From contig NW_019775577.1 in NCBI RefSeq assembly GCF_001039355.2, positions 229,350 to 293,349 of the forward strand: DNA of 64,000 nt. Direction: 5' to 3'. Source of the DNA: Lingula anatina. Lineage: Eukaryota; Brachiopoda; Lingulata; Lingulida; Lingulidae. Shown here piece after piece: positions 50,211 through 61,817 of the stretch. Each line of letters starts with the position of its first letter. Position 1 is the first letter of the stretch. A program made the translations under genes and the position numbers. A model generated the notes under the pieces. The model did no database searches and had not been told where the DNA came from. It worked only from the letters and a program-made list of their open reading frames with translations.

Positions 50211-53200
50211 TAAACATTCATGAAAACTCGTGAACTTTTCACTTATTATACCATCAGCGTAGTGCTTTATAAAAACATAGCTGACATAATTATGTAACAT
50301 AATGTATCAACATATCCAATCTCTTAAATTTAACTAGACTAGTTTACTTATGTATAATATAAATTGATATTCCTTTAAAATTTAAGATTATATGCCAGAG
50401 AAATCTCCTTGATACTGTTACAACAATAATTCAGGTTTATAATAATATTTTAATTTTTTCACACAAATGTAAAAGAAATCTCCCTAATTGGTACTTACTC
50501 AAAACTACAGTCATGTAAAAACATTGGAACAACATTAAGAAACACTGCAAGCCCGTAGCCACAAACCAGGGGATGTAGAATGTTTTCTTTCTCTGAAAAA
50601 AATTTGAAATCAGGATCCTCAACCATTTAAGAAGAATATTTATCAATAATCAACTTCAAATATTACTCAAGAAAGATTTAGCCTATTTACAATGTATAAT
50701 AACCAAGGGGGGTGATCTCACAAGATGGAAGAATGGCGAGTTAAGATTCATAATTCCAGGATTTTATCTTTTTTACAAAAAGTACACTTAAAATAATATG
50801 AGTAAGGAGTTAGTACATATCATGGCTTTTTTTGGTCCCAAATATGCACATAAATGAGCAAAAATGCAAATAAAATATAGCACTGGAGCTGAGCTTACTA
50901 TAGAAACTGCCCTGATTGGTGATGGAGCCTTTTGATGCATACTAAAACAGGCATAGGTAAGCTCAGCAACTGTGCTCAATTTGATGTAAAGGTAAGATTC
51001 TTTGCCATTGTTCAAGTTGGATCAACTTAAAAGGTGAAAAACTCGACCTGTATTTTATGAATATTCATCAGTTCCGTAGGTTTGAAGACATTAGGTAAAA
51101 TCTTTTTCCACTTATTGTTTTACCCCTGAAAGTGCATGGCAACAACAATGACGGCGACCGAAGACAGCTACTGTGACAACAGGTGCAGGTGACGGCTATG
51201 TGTACACAAAAATCTGTGTCTGTACATAAAAAAAGAGAGAAAAAAATCTGAAGGTCAATCTCTAAGCTCACCTGTACTGCACCAACTATTGTAAGAACTG
51301 AGGACACAATCCAGAACAACCAGAGTATGGATCCTATGATCAACACCACATACTCCATGGTCTGTAGACTCTTATCTCCTATCATTAGAGCTGGTAAGCA
51401 AAGGTTATTAACATATTATTAAACATTGTCTATATCTTATGTGTTAACAACATTGTTGCACATTCTGTTACCATTTTTGAACAAATGTTTTTGAAAAATT
51501 GTAATCAACACATCAGAGCAAATAATTATATCATGTTTATAATATTATTTAATATTAATAATAAATAAATGTATATTTTAATAATGTGAATTAAGGTAGA
51601 TGAAATTGCAGAAATCATAATTTTTACAAGCAGATATCTACATTTTCATTATTTTTACTATGAAAACTCAAGAACTTTGATAATGAACATCAATAAGTAT
51701 AAAAAATGACATTTAATTCTTATAACTCATACATATGTACCTAATTTGGGTTGAGGCATTCTCTCTCTTGTCCCTATGTGTGTGAGTCAATGTACACACG
51801 TGCATCTGAGAGGGAGGGATTGAGAGAGGGGGAATGTGGGGGGGGGGGGGCAGATGATACTTACNGGTACAATAACCAAGGGGGGTGATCTCACAAGATG
51901 GAAGAATGGTGAGTAAAGATTCATAATTCCAGCATTTTATCTCTCAAAAAAGTACACTTAAAATAATATGAGTAAGAAGTTAGCACTGGAGCTGAGCTTA
52001 CTATAGTAACTGCCCTGATTGGTGATGGAGCCTTTTGATGCATACTAAAACAGGCATAGGTAAGCTCAGCAACTGTGCTCAATTTGATGTAAAGGTAAGA
52101 TTCTCTGCCATTGTTCAAGTTGGATCAACTTAAAAGGTGAAAAAACTCGACCTGTATTTTATGAATATTCATCAGTTCCGTAGGTTTGAAGACATTAGGT
52201 AAAATGTTTTTCCACTTATTGTTTTACCCCTGAAAGTGCATGGCAACAACAATGACGGCGACCGAAGACAGCTACTGTGACAACAGGTGCAGGTGACGGC
52301 TATGTGTACACAAAAATCTGTGTCTGTACATAAAAAAAGAGAGAAAAAAAATCTGAAGGTCAATCTCTAAGCTCACCTGTACTGCACCAACTATTGTAAG
52401 AACTGAGGACACAATCCAGAACAACCAGAGTATGGATCCTATGATCAACACCACATACTCCATGGTCTGTAGACTCTTATCTCCTATCATTAGAGCTGGT
52501 AAGCAAAGGTTATTAACATATTATTAAACATTGTCTATATCTTATGTGTTAACAACATTGTTGCACATTCCGATACCATTTTTGAACAAATGTTTTTGAA
52601 AAATTGTAATCAACACATCAGAGCAAATAATTATATCATGTTTATAATATTATTTAATATTAATAATAAATAAATGTATATTTTAATAATGTGAATTAAG
52701 TTAGATGAAATTGCAGAAATCAATCATAATTTTTACAAACAGATATCTACATTTTCATTATTTTTACTATAAAAACTCAAGAACTTTGATAATGAACATC
52801 AATAAGTATAAAAAATGACATTTAATTCTTATAACTCATACATATGTACCTAATTTGGGTTGAGGCATTCTCTCTCTTGTCCCTATGTGTGTGAGTCAAT
52901 GTACACACGTGCATCTGAGAGGGAGGGATTGAGAGAGGGGGAATGTGGGGGGGGGGGGGCAGATGATACTTACCCAACACTGTCCTATAAATTGTAACCA
53001 AGCATTCTAACACAGCAAGGACCTGAAACAAAATGTTTATAATATCACTTATTAATTAAATGTCAATACAAGGTGAACAATTACTGTATTACCTCCTAAC
53101 TAGGATCCAAGGTAGATCTTGGTCCTACAAGTAGCACAAGTTTTTTTTTTTTTTTTTTTTTTTGGGGGGGGGGGTCATGCCCCTTTTTCTACTTGCATCG

Positions 53201-53625
53201 CCTTAATTTATTAGTATTCACGAATGAAACCAATCACACATACACTGTACAGTATGAAAATGCATGCCTATATATACCCACTACATGTGTAAATAGGAAA
53301 TTATACAGGGCCGCCAAAATGTTGTTAAAATTCTAATTTCTGCACAATTCCTTATCTTTTTTGGATTGTGTGATTGCAGCTTGGTTTCGTTCTGCGAACA
53401 TTGGACCAGGAAGTTGCAGAAAACGACTCAAAATTTCTGTTGTTAATATTAAACATGTTAGCAGATTATGTGAAGTCTTCCTTGAATAAATCTGGGCGAG
53501 AAATCACAAATACAAATGTATATGTATATCTGTCCACAACTGGACTACGTACATACCAGAGTCCATATCCCGCTGGCTATGCTGCCTTGTTTGAGATTCC
53601 AACAGAAACAGCAAGTTTTCATCAT
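48826..53625 (-). CDS. LAPTM/MTP-like four-transmembrane protein B
   Basis: Seven exons in coding order: 53557-53625, 52974-53022, 52377-52495, 50499-50592, 49842-49906, 49380-49436 and 48826-49026 (TAA), 217 aa. The start has a CCACCATGATG context. The N-terminus CCFCWNLKQGSIASGIW matches gene A's CLGCLNLRQGTIASGVW. Four hydrophobic spans lie at about 16-42, 52-79, 85-112 and 115-138, followed by IYAMVCVG (A: IYALLCVG). The tail is Pro/Gln/Tyr-rich and ends with a PPAY site (204-207), a WW-domain ligand. Intron phases (0,1,0,1,0,0) equal those of gene A, so the two are paralogues. A late-endosomal or lysosomal membrane role with ubiquitin-ligase recruitment is inferred from LAPTM4/5. The assembly also shows a second exon 1 (54695-54763) and a second exon 3 (51272-51390), each beside an N. 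Confidence 0.82.
51103..51235. repeat. Interspersed GACGGC-rich repeat, copy 1
   Basis: TTTTCCACTTATTG ... GTGCATGGC ... GATGGCTAT-like ... CTGTGTCTGTACATAAAA. The same order of blocks occurs at about 52208-52340 (in the duplicate) and, with a longer GACGGC stretch, at 56891-57015. An unnamed dispersed repeat. Confidence 0.65.
51272..51390 (-). other. Second copy of exon 3 of LAPTM-like gene B
   Basis: A 119-nt exon encoding the same residues as 52377-52495. Since 119 is not a multiple of three, splicing both copies in tandem would break the frame. It is either an assembly duplicate or usable only as a mutually exclusive exon. Confidence 0.85.
51868..52973 (-). repeat. N-joined direct duplication 2, copy 2
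   Basis: Contains exon 3 at 52377-52495 and runs up to the donor of exon 2, which is single-copy. The identical ends and the N make an unmerged allele likely. Confidence 0.95.
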
Positions 53626-53840
53626 GGTGGAATCGGTCAGCTGCATCTGGTGTTTTTACTGCATTTGTTTACTAGCATCCTGCAGACACGAAACGGGGTC
53701 ACCAAAAGTAGGTCACTGGTGCTTTTGCTGACGTCATCAAGTTGGGGGGGGGTTCTCCTGTGGTTTTGTTGGATTAGGATTATTATTGCTGGATGTTATT
53801 GTGAAGATTTTCTACATGGAGTCAGGACAATGTTGTTTTA

Positions 53841-53872
<32 letters not shown>

Positions 53873-54297
53873 CAAAGACTACTAATGTACATAATTACAA
53901 CTTGTTAATTTTCTATCATATTTTATTGTTGATATCTCAATCATGCAGTCACTACATATACCTCAGATTTCGAATGCTGACCACAAATTTGTCATTTATT
54001 TATTGAATCTCTGTCCATCTTAACATGGTCAAACTAGTCACTCACCGGTAATTATTATCAACTAAATAATGTTTATACTAAAATTTAAATAATAAATAAA
54101 TAATAAAGTACAAATAAATCAACATGAACTTAATCTACACATGCCTGTCTATCATAGATTGTATTTAAAGTAGTAATGATAGCCAATTAAACATTTTATC
54201 TAAAATGACTGTGCAAACACATAATTTAATCTTCCTCACACCATTTGCAGACATCTACCTTTTTTTTTTTTTAATTTGAACTGTACTTTGCCAGATC
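53161..54297 (-). repeat. N-joined direct duplication 3, copy 1 (exon 1 of gene B)
   Basis: Near-identical to 54299-55469, joined at an N (54298). Contains exon 1 of gene B (53557-53625, donor GTATGT). Confidence 0.95.
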
Positions 54298-54298
54298 N

Positions 54299-54875
54299 TG
54301 GGGGGGGGAGGGGGGGGGTCATGCCCCTTTTTCTACTTGCATCGCCTTAATTTATTAGTATTCACGAATGAAACCAATCACACATACACTGTACAGTATG
54401 AAAATGCATGCCTATATATACCCTCTACATGTGTAAATAGGAAATTATACAGGGCCGCTAAAATGTCTGCATGTTGTTAAAATTCTAATTTCTGCACAAT
54501 TCCTTATCATTTTTGGATTGTGTGATTGCAGCTTGGTTCTGTTCTACGAACATTGGACCAGGAAGTTGCAGAAAACGACTCAAAATTTCTATTGTTAATA
54601 TTAAACATGTTAGCAGATTATGTGAAGTCTTCCTTGAATAAATCTGGGCGAGAAACCACAAATATATCTGTCCACAACTGGACTACGTACGTACCAGAGT
54701 CCAAATCCCGCTGGCTATGCTGCCTTGTTTGAGATTCCAACAGAAACAGCAAGTTTTCATCATGGTGGAATCGGTCAGCTGCTTCTGGTGTTTTTACTGC
54801 ATTTGTTTACTAGCATCCTGCAGACACGAAACGGGGTCACCAAAAGTAGGTCACTGGTGCTTTTGCTGTCGTCAT

Positions 54876-54913
<38 letters not shown>

Positions 54914-55007
54914 GGGGGGGGGGGGTTCTCCTGTGGTTTTGTTGGATTATTATTGCTGGATGTTATTGTGAAGATTTTCTACATGGAGTCAGGACAATGT
55001 TGTTTTA

Positions 55008-55049
<42 letters not shown>

Positions 55050-55469
55050 AAGACTACTAATGTACATAATTACAACTTGTTAATTTTCTATCATATTTTA
55101 TTGTTGATATCTCAATCATGCAGTCACTACATATACCTCAGATTTCGAATGCTGACCACAAATTTGTCATTTATTTATTGAATCTCTGTCCATCTTAACA
55201 TGGTCAAACTAGTCCCTCACCGGTAATTATTATCAACTAAATAATGTTTATACTAAAATTTAAATAATAAATAAATAATAAAGTACAAATAAATCAACAT
55301 GAACTTAATCTACACATGCCTGTCTATCATAGATTGTATTTAAAGTAGTAATGATAGCCAATTAAACATTTTATCTAAAATGACTGTGCAAACACATAAT
55401 TTAATCTTCCTCACACCATTTACAGACATCTACCTTTTTTTTTAAATTTGAACTGTACTTTGCCAGATC
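54299..55469 (-). repeat. N-joined direct duplication 3, copy 2
   Basis: Contains a second exon 1 (54695-54763) with the same amino acids and donor GTACGT. It differs from copy 1 mainly in simple-sequence length, including a GT/G tract at about 54880-54925. Confidence 0.95.
54695..54763 (-). other. Second copy of exon 1 of LAPTM-like gene B
   Basis: 69 nt, with start codon and the same 23 residues as 53557-53625. If real, it could act as an alternative first exon. The N at 54298 makes an allelic duplicate more likely. Confidence 0.85.
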
Positions 55470-55969
55470 TTTAATAAATTTTCTGTGGTAGTGCTTGGCT
55501 ATGCAATACTGTGAAATGTGTGTGTGTGTGTGTGTGCGTGTGCGTGTGTATAGTCTATGTATCCTCTATTTCAGTATAATGATAATGTGCAGTATCTAAA
55601 GGGAATCAATAATATTTGGAATAGAACAGGTATAAACATCTGAATTCATAATTTCTTAAATCAAAAGTAAAAATTTTGCACTATAAATTTACCCTTCCAT
55701 CACTAAATGACATCTATAGTCATATAACTTGGCACAACTCTAGTTTAGGTCTTACACTGTTTAAAAGAAAAAAACTTGTGAAAACAGGCTGATGGATGAA
55801 TTATAATTATAATCTTTGAGGAAGTAAAAAGAAATGCACATTACACATGCATCAACTAGCAAATCTTTAAAGACTTATATCATCATCAATTTGAGATAAG
55901 TATATCTATACAGGCAAGCTTAACTGGACTTTCCATTAATTCAAAGCTATAATAAAACTAATATAAACA

Positions 55970-56793
55970 AAAATGGCACTGAAGCACTGGTAGCAGCAAC
56001 TTTTACATTTAGTTATCGTCTCAAAGTTAATGATTCTAGAACATATATGGGTGGAAAAACTGAAAATACCATATTCTACTAAACTTAAGCAACTTCACAT
56101 ATCTACTCAATTCACCAGCATGGGCTTAACAGAGGTTGCACTTGAAACTTTATACATAAGTGAACAGTCATATCAAACAAACCGTTCACTATAAGGACAC
56201 ATCAGGATGCTATTAAAAGATCTGACAAAAAGAAAATGACAATATTTACTGAATAAGTAATTCTTAAATTTTCTCCCCCAAACTTCAATTAATGTGAAGT
56301 ATGTTTTATACAAATTTCATGCAAGCATGTAACAAGGTGAAACATTTTGGGAATGTTCTTCCTGGGCTTATCTCGACTTAAAACAGAGTTCCATCTACAT
56401 TTAAGGACTTTGAAAATGCAACTGCTTTTCAACTCCTTTAAACATGCAACTGCTAAATTTCTAATTTATGCCAAACTTAAATCACATAAATATATATATA
56501 TGTTAAAAATTTTCATAATATTAAGCATATTTACAGGCTTCTAGTAAAACTATGACACTACAGAACAAGCTTATTTGGCAAAAATTAGCAGTTTTCTATG
56601 TAAAGCATAAACAGATCATATAATGGCCTTGTTCCCATTCTGATATACTCCTAAAGGAGTGGACTTGAATAAAGCTTTTTTGATGTGTTGGATTTTTTTA
56701 AAGAAAAGAATGCCATCATAAAATATTTCTTGCATGGTGCCAGATAACTGGTGCACTCAAAAATTGTCTGCTTCCACTGTATATTCAAGGTAC

Positions 56794-56835
<42 letters not shown>
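55970..56835. repeat. N-joined direct duplication 4, copy 1
   Basis: Near-identical to 57009-57862. Both copies end in a TAA-type trinucleotide run. About 170 bases lie between them, containing the N at 56890. Confidence 0.93.
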
Positions 56836-56837
<2 letters not shown>

Positions 56838-56890
56838 TAGAGGATCAGAGAGGCGATACCGCCTCCGAATATTGTACCACCAGCTGGAGN

Positions 56891-57015
56891 TTTTCCACTT
56901 ATCGTGTTATCGGCAAAAGTGCACGGCGACGACGGCGACGACGGCGCCGACGGCGCCGACGACAGACGCAGATGATGGCTATATGTACAGACACATCTGT
57001 GTCTGTACATAAAAA
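56891..57015. repeat. Interspersed GACGGC-rich repeat, further copy
   Basis: Starts TTTTCCACTTATCG just after an N and ends CTGTGTCTGTACATAAAA. The middle has about seven GACGGC/GACGAC-type units and is locally GC-rich in an AT-rich genome. Confidence 0.7.
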
Positions 57016-57836
57016 TGGCACTGAAGCACTGGTAGCAGCAACTTTTACATTTAGTTATCGTCTCAAAGTTAATGATTCTAGAACATATATGGGTGGAAAA
57101 ACTGAAAATACCATATTCTACTAAACTTAAGCAACTTCACGTCTCTACTCAATTCACCAGCATGGTCTTAACTCAGGTTGCACTTGAAACTTTATATATA
57201 ACTGAACAGTCATTTCAAACAAACCGTTCACTATAAGGACACATCAGGATGCTATTAAAAGATCTGACAAAAAGAAAATGAAGATATTTACTGAATAAGT
57301 AATTCTTAAATTTTCTCCCCCAAACTTCAATTAATGTGAATTATGTTTTATACAAATTTCATGCATGCATGTAACAAGGTGAAACATTTTGGGAATGTTC
57401 TTCCTGGGCTTATCTCGACTTAAAACAGAGTTCCATCTACATTTAAGGACTTTGAAAATGCAACTGCTTTTCAACTCCTTTAAACATGCAACTGCTAAAT
57501 TTCTAATTTATGCCAAACTTAAATCACATAAATATATATATATGTTAAAAATTTTCATAATATTAAGCATATTTACAGGCTTCTAGTAAAACTATGACAC
57601 TACAGAACAAGCTTATTTGGCAAAAATTAGCAGTTTTCTATGTAAAGCATAAACAGATCATATAATGGCCTTGTTCCCATTCTGATATACTCCTAAAGGA
57701 GTGGACTTGAATAAAACTTTTTTGATGTGTTGGATTTTTTTTAAAGAAAAGAATGCCATCAAGAAATATTTCTTGCATGGTGCCAGATAACTGGTGCACT
57801 CAAAAATTGTCTGCTTCCACTGTATATTCAAGGTAC

Positions 57837-57862
<26 letters not shown>
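57009..57862. repeat. N-joined direct duplication 4, copy 2
   Basis: Matches 55970-56835 with scattered substitutions. Its TAA run is interrupted by an A-rich stretch, and beyond it the sequence is unique. Confidence 0.93.
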
Positions 57863-57874
<12 letters not shown>

Positions 57875-58239
57875 TAATAATAATGAACAAAGTAAAGAAG
57901 AGAAACATTTTTCAGTGTATCTCTCAGTTATCCTTCCTTTTAAACCTCTTTCCATCCTACATACCATCAAGCTTGGCAGCATTCAGTTACAATCTGCCAT
58001 TGCGGAGTTAAAACTTCTGAATAAATAAAAAATTTTAATATATTTTACTATGCATCTGACAAAACTTTAAATATTTTTAATATTAATCTTGCCATACTGT
58101 TATCACTCAGCCTGTTGTATCTAAAAACAATGACATCCAATTGACCAGTTCTGTCTTCTAGAAATAAAATCCCCACTATTTTCCAAAATCAAGGGAAAAA
58201 TTTCAAATAAATAAATAAATAAATAAATAAAAACAGTTC

Positions 58240-59744
58240 TTAATAAGAAATAATTCCATCCTCCTCATCTGCAGAATATCTCTCATCATCCTCCATAAAT
58301 GCCTTAGCATTGAGGAGAGCTCGTCTCTTGGATGGTGGGGGGCTGCTGTCTCGCTGGGGTGATACATCCGACTCAGGGGTGTCATCTTCATAAAATCCCA
58401 TGGCATGAGATGGGCTCCCTGTGGTGGGACTGGCGGGGGGTGAGATGGCCCGGCTCATCATTGCCTTACTTTCATTCCACCAGTGACTCTGAAATTGGAA
58501 AATAATGTTTTAAAGTACATTTGAAAATACATAATCAATTGAGATCTAAATTTATGGCTTTAGTTTAATTGTGATCTGTTACCATGTATTTTCAATACAA
58601 ATAAAGGGTGAGAGAGTTTTAAAATATTGTAATCATATTGACTGACAACTGATATTTTGACACATGGATTTTATTGGTTTTCCAGTTCAATTTCTATTGG
58701 TTTTCCAGTTCAATTTCATCTTTATATATTATATGTTATTATTCTCAATATGTACCCATTAAAATCCTGGACCCAAAAAAGAAAATTCCAAGCCAGTTGA
58801 GTTAAAGAAATCTCAATGACAAAGATATTTTGGATTCTATTCCATTTTCAGAACTCCTTACTGTCCACTATGTTTCAATACTCACAATCCTGCCGTCTGC
58901 TCCAAACATATCCATGAAGTTGCCAATAAACTCTCTGGACTTATCCTCCCAACGGTTGAACATCTCCGTTCTCTTGTCCTCCATCTTGCCGATGAACTCC
59001 TTACTCCTTTCCTTTATATTGTCTAATTTTCTGCCTCACACGAATTGATTTCTCCTGTAAGATGAGATTATATATGAACATCAACAACCACGTAATAAAT
59101 GCAGTAACGCAAGCTAATATACATAAGTCAGATACATAACTAAACAGGTGCTCAAACTATGAAGGCCAATTACAATTTTGTCATCCATCACCTTCCAAGT
59201 ACTAGCTTGTCAAAAAAGAAATCTTATTGTTATTGATTTGGTATTATATTGTGAGTTAAATTTCATCACTGTTACCTTCATAAATCCCACATTCAGTTTT
59301 TTTTTTTTGACAAAGTAACAAACATATTACAAACTTTTCCTCTTTGGCACCTGCCCCTCCCCCCCTTCCCATCCCTCTCCCTCTCCCTCCCTCGACCCCC
59401 TTCCCATCCCTCTCCCTCCCCCCTCCCGCTCCCTCGACCACCAACTTACCTTCATAAAGCCCACATTCAATTCTTTGGCAGAGTAACCTCGGGCCAGATT
59501 TCTCCTGACATATATATCATAATCTTTGATTATCCTAGCTATCACATCTGTGGTAGAAATACCCTCCGTTCTGTTAGTGGCTACAAACCTGAAACACACA
59601 CCAAATACAAGTATTACTAATAATTATCATTATTACCACAACCAGAGAGGGCATGTTTTTATCTTTGCTGGTTTGTTAGTTAACATGAAACAACAACAAC
59701 AACATAACATATAAATTTAAATGTAAAATATATATTAATAATAA

Positions 59745-59791
<47 letters not shown>

Positions 59792-61748
59792 ACAATGGGC
59801 CTAGGCAGGATCAATAATGGCAGCCAACTAACTGGCAAATAACTACCAGTATTAACACATGCATTAAGTTGAACATGAAATCACACTTCTTTTAGCCACG
59901 TGATAAAATCGGCCTCCTTGTTTGAATGCACTCTCCGTAAACAGTAAACACCGTTTCCCTGACATGCCGGGTTATCTTCACATTAGTTTACCTCGTCAAC
60001 AGCGTGTGAAGATACCTGTCCCATTAGTAATCTTTATATTTATTTATTTACATACAAGGTTCACATAACTTCTGCATACCTTGTCCTGATTATCACACAT
60101 ATGGTAAGTGATACGTGTACAAAGTCCAGATTGATATTACTGGGAGGATTTACAGTCAAGATGTGCAGGCCTAAGTCAGAACTTACTTTCTCAGCAGTTT
60201 GTATGATTATGATTAAGAATGTTCTAAATTAAGCCACCAAACCTGGACTGGAAATGCAACTTACTGGGGTTGAAGTGCGTAAATAAATACTTAAGGGGGA
60301 TGTCTGGTAAAATATTTTGTAATTGAAATTGGTTTTGGCCTTTGGACCTAAATTTGTATTTTACTTCAATTAAGGATAAACCTATTGTAGCAAATAATGT
60401 TATGTAACTACTCATCTCAAAGATTTAATAATTATTAATTTAATTCAAATTAAATTAGACTAAAATTTTTCAGTCTTGTAAGTTAGACAAATTTGTCTCA
60501 CGTCAACTTGTGAAACCTCCTCGGATGATGCAAGAAATTCACATATTTTTCAACTGCTAAAAATAATTTGCCTTTTTTTTTTTGCTGCAAAAATGAAGAA
60601 TTTGCATATTTTCATCTATCCATGGTTATATGTTAGCAGATACTTACATTCCTTTTTCTTTAAGAGGTTTATATACATCTGTTACACCAGGGCCTACATA
60701 TGGGAGATCATCATGAGCAACAAAATCAATCTGGAAGAAGAAATTAGCTATGAACATACAATCAAAATCATTTTCTTTTCAAATTTTTTTTTAACCACAC
60801 TGATTTCCTCATGTAACATGCTGAATTTTTAATGAATAAGTCAAACATTTTGCACTTTTGAAAATATGGAATGGTATGTTTTTTCCTTTTTCAAAAATGT
60901 TTCATATTTTAAATCAAGAAACAGAACATGAAGTGTGTCACAGTGCAGTCAGACATACAGCTTGATTTCACATCTAGCTGAACTTTTTTTATTACAAAAT
61001 CAATAGAAATCATAAACACAACATTTAAAATTTGATTATAAATTGTGATCTTGGTGGTTAGGATCATCACTAAATATACGGGCCCCAGGTTTTTGCCCAA
61101 CTTCCATCATGGTATCATTATCTCTGGTTCCCTTTATTTGAGGAGACTATTCGACTATGGCTGTCACCTTTTCTATCTTAGACCCTATTCCCATAGGCAC
61201 CATCTGTCTATGTAGATCAAAGCGACTCTGCAGGGACTCTCGCTAAGTGCAATCAACTTAACTGAATGTCAGTCACACGCCTCCACTTGTTTCTAACATA
61301 CCTGTCACCAGTTTTTCTGTATTCTACTCAACAACAGGAGCCGACATATTAATCTCTTCATCTGATTGCAATCAGCAAGAGTCCCTGTGGAGTTGTCTAT
61401 TAAAAACTACCTTGTGCTCCTTTAGAAAGTTTTCGTCCAAGGACCAGGGGGCGCTGGTCAGGCACTCGTCAACGTAACGGCAGTGCCGCACCATCTCGTA
61501 GCGTTCTTTTTGGTTCATTACAGTACGCCCCTTTAACCTGTGGGTCAGCTCATCATCACAGACTGAAAAATAAATAAAAAAATAAATATTAGATTTAGCC
61601 CCTGAAAACTGTAGGTCAACTCATCATCATCATCAGACAGAAATAAAATAAAGTAAAATAAAATATATAATAAAATGAAATTTATTAAAACATATTAGAT
61701 TTAGCTCTTAAAACTGTTGGTCAGCCTGTCATTACAGGCTAAAATTAC

Positions 61749-61817
<69 letters not shown>

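Larger units (their letters stand above)
50697..51864 (-). repeat. N-joined direct duplication 2, copy 1 (extra exon 3)
   Basis: Near-identical to 51868-52973, with a single N at 51865 between them. Copy 1 has about 67 extra bases in the intron (near 50812-50880). It contains a full second exon 3 of gene B at 51272-51390 with intact splice sites. Confidence 0.95.
55470..58239. other. Spacer upstream of gene B and downstream of PCYT1
   Basis: It should hold the promoter of gene B and the 3'UTR of PCYT1, both on the minus strand. Most of it is N-joined duplication 4. No coding exon recognised on either strand. Confidence 0.5.

Noticed and set aside
53374-53841. 155-codon plus-strand open frame, with a protein-like start, partly kept in the copy at 54526
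   Set aside because: It lies antisense to exon 1 and intron 1 of LAPTM-like gene B. The second copy is an allelic duplicate, so its conservation carries no weight. No domain recognised.
59256-59599. Gly/Arg-rich minus-strand frames beside the PCYT1 exon
   Set aside because: They come from reading through the true donor at 59449 into the CCCTCTCC-type tract.
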